Notes: a model not told the origin generated them from the sequence alone. Positions 1 through 7,123 are shown, counted from the first letter of the stretch. The stretch is DNA of 10,709 nt from Thermoplasmata archaeon (GCA_021797955.1 JAJZYV010000025.1:1-10709); one strand, 5' to 3'. Translations and numbers: made by a program.

Positions 1-1362
1 CCAGGACTCCCCTATACCATAGCACTCCTTTCAATGTCAAGGATCGGAACAGTGGCAATACCACTGGAACCGTACCTTTCGGAGAAAAGCTTTCTAGAAG
101 TTCTTTCCAGAGTAAGTCCATCTGGCGTCATTGCTCCTGAAGGCTTTCTAAATCATTATGGAAAAAATATATCTTCAGAAATTTTCAAGATAGGCGTTTC
201 AAGCATCGAATTTTTAACACCGAGAAACAGAAAGGAATTTGGAATAAGATCACCTGAGATAATGAATCAGAGAGCCAGAGGGGATTCAAATATTTTCGAG
301 AGCCTTTGTTATGCTGAAGTAACTGGGCAGGAAACCATAGATCCAATAACAGATATATTTATTGAGAGAGTTGTAAACTTCAAGGACAAAAAGAGTGGCA
401 TTGCCAGATTTACATATTTTAACATCATGAACGCCATAAAAAACGAAGAGAATCTTTTCAAAAATAGTAACGGAAAGAAGAAATTTCTTATTGAATGTGA
501 AACATATTCCACGCCAGCAATAGTGACAAGCATTTTATATCCTTTATTGAACGGTAATTGCATAATTTTTGATTCGTTAGAGAGTCATAATGGAATTGCA
601 AAGCTCGTAAAATGGTTTCAACCCGAGGTCATAATATTGGAGAACTATGTTAAGGAGAACATTGTCAAACTTATGAAATATGCTAGAAAGTATAAACCGG
701 AACATTTGGTTGTTATACAATCGCACAGGAACAATGCTATGATTTCTGAGATTTTCTCTAGACTCAAAACAAGGGTTACCAGAATAAAGTTTAATGAAAG
801 GATAAGCACGCCCATATCAGCCTTGGAATCGGTTGATATAAGTTCACAACCACTCTCAGATGGAGCGCTGTTTTATGGACTAACAGGCGAGCCAATCGGA
901 GCAAATAGTGAAGCTAACCAGATTGCCATATCAGGAAAGCAGGTGTGTGGATTTTTACAAACTATGGAAGTAAATGAAGAAGTTCCTCAGGATCAGAATA
1001 GGCTTATGATTCATGGAAAGCTCAATTCGGATCGCATAGAATTTGAGGAAGAAATATTCGAATCAGATGGCTCAGAAATATACACAAATGATCTATCCAC
1101 GGAGGTAGAATCTCAGTTGATATTGGAGGTCAAATTAAAAGGGGCAGTTCTAATTACAAACGAGAAAGGAATCGAAAGGTCCAACATACTCCTTATTGAA
1201 AATGGAACTTCCAAAATCGCCAAATCCGGTATTTCTGATATTCTAGAATTCTGGTTCCCCAGATTCATAAGGGAAAGTGAAATCCGTATTGTTGAATCTA
1301 TTCCAAGAAGTATGTCAGGTACCCCCATATTAGAACTCATATGGAAGTTACTGAAAAATTAA
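1..1362 (+). CDS. Degenerate adenylate-forming (ANL superfamily, acyl-CoA synthetase-like) protein, 5' end outside the window
   Basis: The frame is open from base 1 and the first ATG (34) is internal: the residues before it (PGLPYTIALLS) continue into RIGTVAIPLEPYLSE, which matches the ANL N-terminal pattern of a hydrophobic helix followed by 'riGavavPldp'. The gene therefore starts upstream. Counting from that ATG, traces of the ANL motifs keep their order but lose key residues. The A3 P-loop position (about 112-136) reads VVNFKDKKSGIARF, not the Thr/Ser/Gly-rich TSGTTG-PKG. A5 is YGLTG (281-285) instead of YGxTE. A7 is YTND instead of RTGD. The A8 Gly-Arg-x-Lys hinge is missing. The A10 site PRSMSGTPI (424-432) has Thr where the catalytic Lys of SGK should be. 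I infer a catalytically dead or repurposed relative; the frame is intact, so it is not a simple pseudogene. Substrate unknown. It lies 69 bp upstream of citrate synthase on the same strand. Confidence 0.6.
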   Translation, partial: PGLPYTIALLSMSRIGTVAIPLEPYLSEKSFLEVLSRVSPSGVIAPEGFLNHYGKNISSEIFKIGVSSIEFLTPRNRKEFGIRSPEIMNQRARGDSNIFESLCYAEVTGQETIDPITDIFIERVVNFKDKKSGIARFTYFNIMNAIKNEENLFKNSNGKKKFLIECETYSTPAIVTSILYPLLNGNCIIFDSLESHNGIAKLVKWFQPEVIILENYVKENIVKLMKYARKYKPEHLVVIQSHRNNAMISEIFSRLKTRVTRIKFNERISTPISALESVDISSQPLSDGALFYGLTGEPIGANSEANQIAISGKQVCGFLQTMEVNEEVPQDQNRLMIHGKLNSDRIEFEEEIFESDGSEIYTNDLSTEVESQLILEVKLKGAVLITNEKGIERSNILLIENGTSKIAKSGISDILEFWFPRFIRESEIRIVESIPRSMSGTPILELIWKLLKN

Positions 1363-1404
1363 TGCAACATCCTTATAATTTCGGTCAAGGTTTAATTATC
1401 ATCT

Positions 1405-1412
1405 TTTAATTA
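1405..1412 (+). promoter_or_regulatory. Probable box A (TATA) of the citrate synthase promoter
   Basis: TTTAATTA is centred about 23.5 nt before the ATG at 1432, the same distance as at several other genes here, which suggests a leaderless or nearly leaderless mRNA. An identical TTTAATTA lies at 1391-1398, making an 8-bp direct repeat with 14-bp period. The GGGAG at 1420-1424 could alternatively act as a weak Shine-Dalgarno site if transcription starts at the upstream copy. Confidence 0.45.
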
Positions 1413-1431
1413 GAGATAAGGGAGATTATTT

Positions 1432-2589
1432 ATGGAAGGTTCTAGCGGACAAAACAATACATATGCAAAAGGATTGGAAGGAGTTATAGCTGCTGAAACA
1501 GAAATTGGATTTGTTGATGGTCAGGAAGGCAGACTGGTTTATAGGGGCTATGATATTACAACGCTTTGCGATAATTCAAATTATGAGGAGGTATCATATC
1601 TTCTCAATTATGGAAAACTTCCAAACAGAAAGGAAATGAACGATTATTTGGAAAAGATGAAAGCCAATTCAGAGATTCCGGAAAGCACATATGAAATTAT
1701 TGAAAAATTCGGAAGGAAAACCCACCCTATGGTGACTCTCAGAACAGTAATTTCTAATTTGGCCTCATATGATCCTCAAGAATCTGATAGTTCCATTGAA
1801 AATCAGAGGAGGATCGCAATATCAATAACAGCTAAAATGCCAGCAATTGTAGGGGCAATTCATAGAACCATTCAAGGGAAGGACATCATTAAAACAAAGA
1901 GTGAACTATCATACGCAGGCAATTTTCTTTACTATGCACTTGGAAGAAATCCTGATTCCGTAGAGACAAAGATAATGGACACTGCCTTAATGCTTCATGC
2001 CGATCATGGAATGAACGCCTCCACATTTTCTTCTTTGGTTACGATCTCCACACTTGCAGATATTTATTCTGCAACAACTTCAGCCATTTCCACTCTTAAG
2101 GGACCACTTCATGGCGGAGCCAATGAAAGGGCATTGAAAATGATTATGGATATAGGTTCGCCCGATAGAGCAGGGCCATATCTTGAGGCCATGGTTGCCA
2201 GAAAAGAGAAAATAATGGGATTTGGGCACAGGGTATACAAGGTATATGATCCAAGGGCAAAAATACTAAAAAAATATGCAGCGTATATATCAGAAAAATC
2301 AGAGAAGAAGAACATTTTTGAAACAGCAAACAAGGTAGAGGAAATCATGATAAACAAGCTCGGAGAAAAGGGAATCTTTCCCAATGTGGACTTCTATTCG
2401 GGAATGATATACTATTCTATGGGGCTTTCACCTGAGATATTCACGCCCATATTCGCTCTTGGAAGAATATCAGGCTGGACTGCAAGATCACTTGAATATC
2501 TTCAAAGTAACAAGCTTTTCAGACCAAAAGCTCTCTATGTTGGGGAAAAGGGACCAAAATCTTACATATCAATTCAGGAGAGGCAATAA
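1432..2589 (+). CDS. gltA: Citrate synthase (short archaeal/thermoplasma type)
   Basis: Condenses acetyl-CoA and oxaloacetate to citrate, the entry step of the TCA cycle, in the cytoplasm. The protein is 385 aa, close to the Thermoplasma enzyme and without the N-terminal extension of Gram-negative GltA. Visible signatures, in order: GLEGVIAAETEIGFVDG and RGYDI near the N-terminus (about 14-43), HADHGMNAST (H189/H192), GPLHGGANE (H227), FGHRVYKVYDPRA (H266 and the Arg/CoA region) and FPNVDFYSG (D320). H227, H266 and D320 correspond to the catalytic His-His-Asp set of the family. A 2-methylcitrate synthase of the same fold cannot be excluded from sequence alone, but no methylcitrate-cycle genes are nearby. 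It is the first gene of a probable operon with nob1 (43 bp gap) and the cyclase-family gene. Confidence 0.95.
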   Translation: MEGSSGQNNTYAKGLEGVIAAETEIGFVDGQEGRLVYRGYDITTLCDNSNYEEVSYLLNYGKLPNRKEMNDYLEKMKANSEIPESTYEIIEKFGRKTHPMVTLRTVISNLASYDPQESDSSIENQRRIAISITAKMPAIVGAIHRTIQGKDIIKTKSELSYAGNFLYYALGRNPDSVETKIMDTALMLHADHGMNASTFSSLVTISTLADIYSATTSAISTLKGPLHGGANERALKMIMDIGSPDRAGPYLEAMVARKEKIMGFGHRVYKVYDPRAKILKKYAAYISEKSEKKNIFETANKVEEIMINKLGEKGIFPNVDFYSGMIYYSMGLSPEIFTPIFALGRISGWTARSLEYLQSNKLFRPKALYVGEKGPKSYISIQERQ

Positions 2590-2632
2590 ACTGGAAAACG
2601 AGAATAGACAAAAAGGATTAAACGGGAAAGAA

Positions 2633-3100
2633 ATGATAGTTCCTGACACCTCCGCAATACTTACAGGCTCGGTGAATCTTCTGGGAGAGAATATTATTGT
2701 TCCATCAATGGTGTTATGGGAAATAGCAAGGGGAAAACCCGCAAGGATCATAAAGGATCAGGAGGAAATGTTGAGGGTGGTTAATCCACAAAAAAACAGT
2801 GTCATGAGAATAAGAGAAGAGGCTGAAATCACAGGTGATCTCAAATACCTCAGCGAAACTGACATTGAGGTGTTGGCAGTTGCACTTGAAAGTAATGGTA
2901 AAATAATAACCAATGACTACTCAATCCAAAACGTTGCAAAAAAAATAGGCATTCCCTTTGAACCTTGTGGGATCGATCCAATAAAAAATGAAATTAAATG
3001 GTCTTTTAGATGCAAGGGTTGCAGAAAGGTTTATGAGGAAAACCTCAAGGAATGCAGAATTTGCGGGCATAAACTGGTTCGATACAGGAAGGTAGATTAA
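2633..3100 (+). CDS. nob1: Ribosome-maturation endonuclease Nob1 (PIN domain + zinc ribbon)
   Basis: Nob1 cleaves the 3' end of precursor 16S rRNA during small-subunit maturation. From the ATG at 2633 the product is 155 aa, the usual archaeal Nob1 size. The PIN domain begins MIVPDTSA, with D5, E30 (VLWEIARG), D77 (SETDIEVL) and D95 (ITNDYSIQ) forming the expected acidic metal site. The C-terminus carries a zinc ribbon CKGC (127/130) and CRIC (141/144), a pairing that separates Nob1 from toxin-type PIN proteins. The frame extends upstream to 2459, but that part would lie inside the citrate synthase gene and has no PIN homology, so the start before IVPDTSA is chosen; GGGAAAG (2624-2630) is a weak ribosome site. 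It lies 43 bp after citrate synthase and 1 bp before the cyclase-family gene. Confidence 0.9.
   Translation: MIVPDTSAILTGSVNLLGENIIVPSMVLWEIARGKPARIIKDQEEMLRVVNPQKNSVMRIREEAEITGDLKYLSETDIEVLAVALESNGKIITNDYSIQNVAKKIGIPFEPCGIDPIKNEIKWSFRCKGCRKVYEENLKECRICGHKLVRYRKVD
3086..3093 (+). promoter_or_regulatory. Ribosome binding site supporting the TTG start at 3102
   Basis: AGGAAGGT lies 8 nt before the TTG at 3102, inside the last codons of nob1. It partly matches the archaeal anti-SD complement GGAGGTGAT and supports a non-ATG start where no upstream ATG exists. Confidence 0.5.
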
Positions 3101-3101
3101 C

Positions 3102-3728
3102 TTGACTGATCGATCGAAATGGAAGTTTTCAAAGATACAGGATATTACCTGGAAGCTGAATGATTTGACTCCAATTTACCCGGGAGATCCGCCTCTAAGG
3201 ATTGAACCGGTTATGAATCATATTAAACCATACATCAAAATAAGTAAAATCACCATGGGAAGTCACACCGGTACTCATATAGATGCTCCATACCACATGA
3301 TTGAAAATGGATTCAAACTCGATGAGATTCCCATGTCAAATCTTGTTGGGCCAGTTAAGGTTGTCCAAATCCAAGGAAAAAATGTGGAGCCTGAAGATGT
3401 TCCCCACGAGGGTTATGAAAGAGTCTTGTTTAAAACGACAACAGAAAACTATACCGGAGCTTTTCGGGAAAACTTTTCTTTTATATCAAAGGAGGCTGCA
3501 AAGGTTATTTTGGATAGCGACATAAAACTAATCGGAATTGATTATCTGTCCATTGATGAATATAATTTCATGGAGCCAGATGCACACTGGACACTTCTTG
3601 GCCAAGGAATAACAGTAATAGAAGCTCTTGACCTCAGAAAAGTTGAACCGGGGGAATATATGATGGTGGCACTTCCGTTGAATATATCTGCCGATGCTGC
3701 ACCTTGTAGAGTTATTTTGCTCTCATAA
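3102..3728 (+). CDS. Cyclase-family metal-dependent hydrolase (kynurenine formamidase-like)
   Basis: Member of the 'cyclase' family (Pfam Cyclase), which includes KynB formamidases and isatin hydrolases. The product is 208 aa, typical for the family. The hallmark HTGTHIDAPYH spans 55-65: H55, H59 and D61 are the expected metal ligands and H65 the conserved catalytic His. The distal pair H162 (DAHWTLLGQGI) and E174 (VIEALDL) is present, as is GIDYLSID (145-152). The N-terminal 'DLTPIYPGDP' (21-30) is also typical. All catalytic positions are intact, so an active enzyme is expected. The substrate is unknown: no other tryptophan-degradation gene is in the window, so kynurenine formamidase should not be assumed. 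The TTG start is 1 bp after the nob1 stop and has a ribosome site at 3086-3093; translation is probably coupled to nob1. Confidence 0.85.
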   Translation: MTDRSKWKFSKIQDITWKLNDLTPIYPGDPPLRIEPVMNHIKPYIKISKITMGSHTGTHIDAPYHMIENGFKLDEIPMSNLVGPVKVVQIQGKNVEPEDVPHEGYERVLFKTTTENYTGAFRENFSFISKEAAKVILDSDIKLIGIDYLSIDEYNFMEPDAHWTLLGQGITVIEALDLRKVEPGEYMMVALPLNISADAAPCRVILLS

Positions 3729-3753
3729 TTATTAATAAGTTTAATTGGAGAAA

Positions 3754-3766
3754 GATAATAATTAAA
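3754..3766 (+). promoter_or_regulatory. Possible promoter box A for the FHA gene
   Basis: The AT-only stretch GATAATAATTAAA in the 124-bp gap after the cyclase-family gene is the best TATA-like element there. Transcription would start near 3783, giving a leader of about 70 nt that includes the GGTG ribosome site at 3840-3843. Confidence 0.3.
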
Positions 3767-3836
3767 CCGCATTCACTTTATTGCAGCAGAGGAACGTTTG
3801 GCAAAAACTTAAGAAAAGAATCATTATTCCTAATCT

Positions 3837-3843
3837 AAAGGTG
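3837..3843 (+). promoter_or_regulatory. Ribosome binding site that decides the FHA start
   Basis: AAAGGTG carries GGTG complementary to the 16S 3' end and sits 9 nt before the ATG at 3853. It favours that ATG over the in-frame TTG at 3781. Confidence 0.4.
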
Positions 3844-3852
3844 CACAACTTA

Positions 3853-4194
3853 ATGGAAAAAAATCAATCAGAAAGAGGGGAAATTCGCATAGTGAAAGGA
3901 GATACAACAATAGCAAAGATAGGTAGTTCCCCAATCATTATTGGAAGGGAGCAGCTTGAACCAATAATGACTGAAAAGCTTAAGGCGGCTTCCATATCGC
4001 GGGAACACATAAGAATCACACCAAGAGATGGTCGCCTATACATAGAAGATTTTAAACCAAGCAAAAACGGCACTTGGTTAATTAGGGACGGTCAGGCAAT
4101 AGAAATAACAGGGAAAAAAGAGGAGACAGAGCTTCTTTTGTCTGATGAAATAATACTAGCCAAAGCAGTTACATTGAAATTGAGGACGGATTAA
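3853..4194 (+). CDS. Small stand-alone FHA-domain protein
   Basis: Forkhead-associated domains bind phosphothreonine peptides in cytoplasmic signalling. From the ATG at 3853 the product is 113 aa and is almost entirely one FHA domain: GR at 31-32 (IIIGREQ), SISREH at 47-52 with the conserved Ser49, Arg50 and His52, then ED at 65-66 and KNGT at 71-74. These are the pThr-binding loops, and all key residues are present. The stretch between GR and SxxH is slightly longer than usual (LEPIMTEKLKAA). No kinase or phosphatase gene is in the window, so the partner is unknown. The next gene, 42 bp downstream, encodes a membrane protein, and the pair could be functionally linked. A longer version from TTG 3781 would add a basic 24-residue extension with no recognisable motif. 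Confidence 0.82.
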   Translation: MEKNQSERGEIRIVKGDTTIAKIGSSPIIIGREQLEPIMTEKLKAASISREHIRITPRDGRLYIEDFKPSKNGTWLIRDGQAIEITGKKEETELLLSDEIILAKAVTLKLRTD

Positions 4195-4207
4195 TTCTTC
4201 CAAACAA

Positions 4208-4220
4208 TTTAATAATATAT
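4208..4220 (+). promoter_or_regulatory. Probable box A of the membrane-protein gene
   Basis: TTTAATAATATAT is centred about 23-24 nt before the ATG at 4237, with no Shine-Dalgarno-like sequence in between. This fits a leaderless transcript. Confidence 0.5.
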
Positions 4221-4236
4221 CTCAAATAAACTTAGG

Positions 4237-4872
4237 ATGAGTACATCCGCTTCTGGTTCTGGAATTCTCGCAGCATTATTGAAGCTTCTCGATTTTCAGC
4301 ACAGCTTTCTTGGTTACTCAAGGAGCACGGTGCTCATCATACTGCTTCTAATTGGCATTGCCCTTGTCTATAGGGGTAGCGAGAGCTGGATGCTCATATT
4401 TGGAGCACTAGGAGCTTATATCGGTTTCATCATTGCGCTCTATGTAGCCTCCCTTTTCAGTATTACCAACTCCCCGGTTTATCTTATCCTAGCTATTGGA
4501 GCGGTAATGGGAGCAATTCTCATGCTGTTCTTTGTCAGGATTTTGATCTCTGCTTCTCTGGCATTCGCAGGTTTCATAGCTCTTTACATTATTTTGGGAA
4601 TAAACCTAATTCTGGCAGGTCTATTGGCGATTGCAATATTTGGCATCGCTTATTTCTTTAACAAAAGGCTCATTATCTATATTGCAGCAATACTTGGGGC
4701 AATCGCCATCTGGTTTGCATTATACAATCTTGGTTTATCTTCCGTAATTGCCCAGCTACTGGCGATACTTGCCTTTATATCTGGAATCTATGTTCAACTA
4801 AGGGAAAAAGACAAAGGTTCTAATAATTACTACTACAGGGATCCACCTTATCCACCATATTATTGGGAATGA
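4237..4872 (+). CDS. Polytopic membrane protein with a Tyr/Pro-rich tail (DUF4203/TMEM198-like character)
   Basis: Function not recognised. The 211-aa product has about seven hydrophobic helices at roughly 30-46, 51-73, 80-99, 102-122, 123-141, 144-163 and 168-187. Many Gly/Ala small-residue positions (FGALGAYIGF, AIGAVMGAILM) resemble the DUF4203/TM7-type small-residue bundles found in archaea, but I cannot assign it to a family with certainty. The N-terminus (MSTSASGSG) is not a cleavable signal. The C-terminal tail after a charged stretch (REKDK) is rich in Tyr and Pro (YYYRDPPYPPYYW) and is predicted to be soluble; such tails can serve as docking sites. It follows the FHA gene by 42 bp but has its own TATA-like box. 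It converges with the ETF gene, with only 12 bp between stop codons. Confidence 0.75.
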   Translation: MSTSASGSGILAALLKLLDFQHSFLGYSRSTVLIILLLIGIALVYRGSESWMLIFGALGAYIGFIIALYVASLFSITNSPVYLILAIGAVMGAILMLFFVRILISASLAFAGFIALYIILGINLILAGLLAIAIFGIAYFFNKRLIIYIAAILGAIAIWFALYNLGLSSVIAQLLAILAFISGIYVQLREKDKGSNNYYYRDPPYPPYYWE

Positions 4873-4878
4873 AGGGGA

Positions 4879-4883
4879 TTTTT
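4879..4883 (+). terminator. Possible T-tract terminator after the membrane-protein gene
   Basis: T5 directly after a GGGGA run, 6 nt past the stop at 4872, resembles archaeal oligo-T termination signals. It is short and already overlaps the end of the convergent ETF gene region. Confidence 0.25.
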
Positions 4884-4884
4884 A

Positions 4885-6603
4885 TTAATGGAATATGAGA
4901 TTTTCCAGAGCTGTTACAAACTCAGTGGAATCTGCAATTACTCCATAATCTGCAGATCCAAATACTGGAGCATTTGGGTCTTTGTTCACAGCGAGGATTT
5001 TCTTAGCATACCTTAATCCCACAAGATGATTGTCATGACCCGAAATCCCTACTGCTACATATAGATCTGGTGAAATGGCGATACCGGTCAAACCCACCTG
5101 TTGTTGCCTAGGTATAAGCTTCATGTCAACGACAGGTCTTGTTGCAGCAACTCCTGCATTAAGGAGTTTGCATATATTAACCACTTTCCCAATCAATTCT
5201 CTGGATCTTGCCCCCATGCCTATTCCCATAACAAGTCTGCTACCCGAAAGTGGCTTGAATTCATCTGAAACAGGTGTAAAACTTAATTCTTTAACGTATG
5301 ATTTAACTGAAGGCTCTATTTCAACTGTTTTGAAAGAGTTGTCACTAATGCCTCTCAAAAGAATCCCAGGTCTGACTGTTGCCATTTCAGGTTTGGTTTT
5401 TGAGATTATCCTCGCAACTATACCTCCACCAAAAGCAGGTTTATATTGTATTAGCTTTCCACCCTCATAGGATATTTTTATGCAGTCGGCCGTTAACCCA
5501 AGATTCATAGCAGCGCTGATTGTTGCAGAGACTTCCCTGCCGTTTACTGTGGAAGGAAAAATAACAAACTCGGGCTTAATCCTCTCAATAAGTGATATGA
5601 CTTCCTCACTGATTTCATCGTTTCTCTTGCTTTTGATGTAATAATAATTATGGCATGATATACCCTTCAAGTAATCTGGATTTATATTTCCGGCTATTGA
5701 CACATTAAAGCCCTCTCTTTTGGCTATACGGCTAAGCTCTGAGGCTATTTCAATTGATACCTCGGGTGAATCTAAAGCGATACCCAGAACGTTTTTTCCT
5801 ATTTTTTGTTCCCCCAAAGTTAACTTTTCAAAAGATGTCTGTTCTTCTGATGCTATTTTCGCAGATTCCTGAATTATTTTTATTGCCTCATCAATATTAA
5901 TAAATTTAACGTGTCTGGAACTCTGAACACTTTCTGTTCCTGATACAATTGTTAATGAATCAGATTGACCATTTATGTTTATTCCCAGCCCTTTGGCATC
6001 CATAGTGGTGATTTTTTCCCGCATATCTGGGGTTCCATCAGGTATCTTTCTGGCCTTGTTTATCTTTTCAGAAACAGAAATAACTATTGGCGTTGAAACT
6101 TCTATTTTTTCTATTCCCACTTCAGTCTCCCTTTCAAGAATCAATTTTCCTGATTCTGGGAATTCGATGGACGAAACGGAGGTCGCCAGTGAATACTTTG
6201 AAAACCGTGATATTTGTGGTGGGACCTGAGAGGTCTCACCATCCAGAGAGTATTTTCCACACAACACAATATCAGGTTTCTCGATCTCAATCAATCTTGA
6301 AAGAATCTTTGATGTAGCCCAAGTATCAGCACCTCCAAATTGTCTATCTGTAATAAGAATGCCTCTATCAACGCCCATCTTCAGGGATTCATTTAGGATA
6401 TCAGACGCCTGAGGAGGGCCCATTGTTGCAACGACGACCTCTGCCCCTATCTTTTCTCTTATTCGGATTGATTCCTCCACTGCTTTCTTGTCGAACGAAT
6501 TTATGGAAAGGGGAACGCCATCCCGTATGATCCTACCAGTCGATGCATCGAATGAGATCTTATTTACATCAGGCACCTGTTTTGCAAGCACTAATATTTT
6601 CAT
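4885..6603 (-). CDS. etfAB: Fused electron transfer flavoprotein, beta-alpha (EtfB-EtfA in one chain)
   Basis: ETF carries electrons from flavin dehydrogenases (for example acyl-CoA dehydrogenases) to the respiratory chain. This 572-aa protein joins EtfB (about 1-250) to EtfA (about 268-572) through a short charged linker. EtfB signs: AKQVPD (7-12), the INSFDKKAVEE region, MGVDRGILITD and SLDGETSQVPPQIS (119-132). EtfA signs: GLTADCIKI (369-377), ATVRPGILLRG, and the C-terminal FAD domain with TRPVVD (488-493), QVGLTG (502-507), PDLYVAVGISG (512-522), NKDPNAP (540-546) and ADYGVIAD (551-558). The stretch after GISG reads HDNH instead of the usual A-I-Q-H, so FAD contacts may differ in detail. 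The ATG follows the Rieske stop directly (TAAATG), so the two are translated as a unit. No FixC/ETF-quinone oxidoreductase gene is in the window. Confidence 0.93.
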   Translation of the reverse strand: MKILVLAKQVPDVNKISFDASTGRIIRDGVPLSINSFDKKAVEESIRIREKIGAEVVVATMGPPQASDILNESLKMGVDRGILITDRQFGGADTWATSKILSRLIEIEKPDIVLCGKYSLDGETSQVPPQISRFSKYSLATSVSSIEFPESGKLILERETEVGIEKIEVSTPIVISVSEKINKARKIPDGTPDMREKITTMDAKGLGININGQSDSLTIVSGTESVQSSRHVKFINIDEAIKIIQESAKIASEEQTSFEKLTLGEQKIGKNVLGIALDSPEVSIEIASELSRIAKREGFNVSIAGNINPDYLKGISCHNYYYIKSKRNDEISEEVISLIERIKPEFVIFPSTVNGREVSATISAAMNLGLTADCIKISYEGGKLIQYKPAFGGGIVARIISKTKPEMATVRPGILLRGISDNSFKTVEIEPSVKSYVKELSFTPVSDEFKPLSGSRLVMGIGMGARSRELIGKVVNICKLLNAGVAATRPVVDMKLIPRQQQVGLTGIAISPDLYVAVGISGHDNHLVGLRYAKKILAVNKDPNAPVFGSADYGVIADSTEFVTALENLIFH

Positions 6604-6921
6604 TTATGCTTCTACCAAAATATCTCCGTTTTCAACCTTCGTTTTATAAGACTTCAAGGGCTCTATATCCCCAGATCCTTCTGGAGGACTTATTACTTCT
6701 CCACTTTTAGGATTGAAGGTTGCAAAATGGTTAGGACAGATTAAAGTTCCCTCATCAATAAAACCTTCAGCCAGATCATAATCCTCGTGCGTGCACAGAT
6801 GGGAAGTCGCGTAATAATTTCCCTTAACATTCATTATTATGATCTCCATGCTGCCCACTTTAACCTTTGCAATATCTCCCTCTTTCAAGCTGCTTGTTTT
6901 TCCAACTTTATACCAATTCAT
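6604..6921 (-). CDS. Rieske-type [2Fe-2S] ferredoxin
   Basis: Small soluble electron carrier of 105 aa, the usual size for Rieske ferredoxins. Box 1 is CTH (C43, H45) and box 2 is CPNH (C62, H65), giving the two-Cys/two-His cluster ligands with 16 residues between H45 and C62. The following FATFNPKSGEVISPPEG matches the conserved Rieske strand and the Gly/Pro loop. There is no membrane anchor and no oxygenase catalytic domain. The start at 6921 (MNWYKVG) is chosen because the frame upstream (to 7002) has no Rieske similarity and because a TATA-like box sits about 23 nt before it. First gene of a two-gene unit with fused ETF (zero spacing), so the protein is a candidate redox partner of the ETF or its dehydrogenase. 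This context link is inference. Confidence 0.9.
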   Translation of the reverse strand: MNWYKVGKTSSLKEGDIAKVKVGSMEIIIMNVKGNYYATSHLCTHEDYDLAEGFIDEGTLICPNHFATFNPKSGEVISPPEGSGDIEPLKSYKTKVENGDILVEA

Positions 6922-6924
6922 CCA

Positions 6925-6937
6925 TTCAAATTTAGAA
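6925..6937 (-). promoter_or_regulatory. Candidate operator dyad at the Rieske transcription start
   Basis: TTCTAAATTTGAA (minus strand) is a 13-bp near-perfect inverted repeat with five of six pairs matching. It lies exactly between the box A and the start codon, where a bound repressor would block transcription. The divergent SufR-like regulator is the obvious candidate to bind it; the assignment is speculative. Confidence 0.3.
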
Positions 6938-6940
6938 CTG

Positions 6941-6947
6941 TTATAAA
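6941..6947 (-). promoter_or_regulatory. Probable box A of the Rieske-ETF unit
   Basis: TTTATAA on the minus strand is centred 23 nt before the ATG at 6921. A second candidate, CTTATAAC, occurs at 6967-6974 (minus strand) and would give a leader of roughly 20 nt. Confidence 0.45.
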
Positions 6948-7035
6948 TTGTTATCGTTGCTCTAGAGTTATAAGAGAAAACAAAGATTAATGACCAGCTC
7001 AAAATTTAAAATTTAACTGAGAGAAGAGAAAAAAG

Positions 7036-7111
7036 TGAAAAATCTATTCAGCAGTGAAGATTCTTAGGTCTTAATGAAAGGTTCAGTAATGATAGATAAA
7101 TAATTCACGAA
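7036..7111. promoter_or_regulatory. Cluster of TGAA/TTCA half-sites in the divergent promoter region
   Basis: Half-sites occur at TGAA 7036, TTCA 7047, TGAA 7055, TGAA 7075, TTCA 7082 and TTC-AC-GAA 7104-7111. Several form dyads: TTCA-N4-TGAA at 7047-7058 and TGAA-N3-TTCA at 7075-7085. Together with the dyad at 6925-6937 they make this intergenic region a plausible multi-site operator. The pattern is visible; binding is inferred. Confidence 0.3.
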
Positions 7112-7115
7112 ACAG

Positions 7116-7123
7116 TTAATAAA
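7116..7123 (+). promoter_or_regulatory. Possible box A of the SufR-like regulator gene
   Basis: TTAATAAA is centred about 23.5 nt before the in-frame GTG at 7143, the same spacing seen at other genes here. An alternative box, GATAAATAA (7095-7103), is about 29 nt before the TTG at 7128. Confidence 0.35.

Noticed and set aside
2459..2632. N-terminal extension of Nob1 overlapping citrate synthase
   Set aside because: The extra 58 residues overlap a conserved gene in another frame, lie before the conserved PIN start (IVPDTSA) and show no homology signal.
3781..3852. TTG start giving a longer FHA protein
   Set aside because: The extension has no motif, TTG is a weak start, and GGTG at 3840-3843 is well placed for ATG 3853. 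Not fully excluded, because a TATA-like stretch lies about 21 nt upstream of the TTG.
5075..5470. 131-codon open frame on the + strand inside the ETF gene
   Set aside because: It is antisense to the conserved FAD domain of EtfA and has no motif of its own.
6922..7002. 27-residue N-terminal extension of the Rieske ferredoxin
   Set aside because: It would place the TATA-like box and the dyad inside the coding region, and Rieske similarity begins only at MNWYKVG; the hydrophobic stretch is too short and polar for a clear membrane anchor.
7002..7015. Tandem AAATTTA repeat in the divergent promoter region
   Set aside because: Only two copies of an AT-only heptamer; too little to call a repeat element or a defined site, though it may add to promoter flexibility.
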